The position numbers and the translations under genes are program-made. The notes beneath the pieces were generated by a model. That model ran no database searches. It saw nothing but the letters and a program-made list of their open reading frames with translations, and had not been told where the DNA came from. A stretch of DNA of 64,000 nt from Lonicera japonica (Eukaryota > Streptophyta > Magnoliopsida > Dipsacales > Caprifoliaceae): positions 22,321,017-22,385,016 of the forward strand of contig CM038466.1 of the NCBI GenBank assembly GCA_021464415.1, given 5' to 3'. Positions 63,530-64,000 of the stretch are shown in pieces. Every line of letters begins with the position of its first letter. The stretch's first letter is position 1.

Positions 63530-63544
63530 TTTCTTGTAGTGATT

Positions 63545-64000
63545 GGTTCGATCGATCATTAGGTAGGGTCATGAATAAGCAAAATTTACTTTTAAATTAA
63601 ACGAAATTTGTTGTTGAAGACTAATCTAATCCGGCCAATTGCAAAACTAGATAGATATTCCTTATTCTAGTGGGATTGGATTAGAAGGTAGAATATCAAA
63701 ACAATTGAATTGATGCAAGTTTCAATTCTAATTGGAAAGCTAGTCAGTACCAAATGCTAGAAAACAATGCATAACTGTAAAATAAATACAATAAAACATA
63801 CTGAGAAGCCTTTTATGCGGAATTCACTCAATTTATTGAGATTTAATTTATTTTTTTTCTGTTATAATTGCGTATTTGCTATCAAACACCCTGATTAAAG
63901 AGTATGCAGAGAGTGATCACCCTTTAAATTATGCATACAGCTCTTGTCGCTTTTGAAGAATTAAACCAAGTAACCAACTTTGAAAGTCTACCCATTTTGA
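63545..64000. other. Intergenic DNA to the window end
   Basis: AT-rich sequence outside the CACTA end. Nothing recognisable. Confidence 0.5.

Larger units (their letters stand above)
61381..63541 (+). mobile_element. CACTA (En/Spm) transposon, 3' portion
   Basis: The right terminus reads TTTCTTGTAGTG (63530-63541), the inverse of the standard plant CACTA end CACTACAAGAAA. The 430 bases before it carry many short TTTGCGAC, GTCGC and CGTCGC motifs in both orientations, the subterminal repeats that En/Spm proteins bind. Upstream are broken exons of a Ptta/En/Spm-type gene. I found no partner CACTACAAGAAA end in the window, so the left part is deleted or decayed. The base triplet after the end is ATT, the expected duplication position. 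Confidence 0.78.

Overview
The window is nuclear DNA of a eudicot plant. It is AT-rich and dense in transposable elements. The two intact genes have GT-AG introns and encode plant-specific products: an ARMADILLO REPEAT ONLY (ARO) protein and a chloroplast leaf-type ferredoxin-NADP+ reductase (FNR). I cannot name the species. There are no operons, CRISPR arrays or prokaryotic features.

Layout. 1-8190 is intergenic DNA with small MITEs, a tRNA-like SINE trace and simple repeats; a 31-codon open frame at the left edge may be the end of a gene. 8191-26990 is a nested transposon. A decayed minus-strand L1-type LINE is split in ORF1 by a 12.6 kb Ty3/gypsy element of Tat/Ogre character (12677-25297), which has 2.6 kb LTRs, a GTAGT target duplication, a broken gag, no visible pol and two large internal minisatellites. 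27253-33414 is a decayed minus-strand Ty1/copia element. 33415-48660 has no gene but holds many short elements with readable ends: Tourist-like MITEs, a fold-back element with a palindromic core, a copia-type solo LTR, a second candidate solo LTR containing minisatellites, a possible Helitron end, and a non-autonomous hAT element with a perfect 8-bp target duplication.

The genic part is 48660-57500, with the ARO gene (two exons, 653 aa) followed on the same strand by FNR (nine exons, 366 aa). The ARO product should act in polarised cell growth through Rho-of-plants signalling. FNR carries out the last step of photosynthetic electron transport to NADP+. They do not share a pathway; their adjacency looks like inherited gene order. 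57500-64000 contains an inverted-repeat element built on AAAGGACA motifs and the 3' part of a CACTA (En/Spm) transposon, including broken exons, a subterminal repeat zone and the CACTACAAGAAA terminus at 63541.

Coding calls were made by reading translations, splice junctions and motifs by eye. Element ends are called only where inverted termini or target duplications can be read. No database search was possible.
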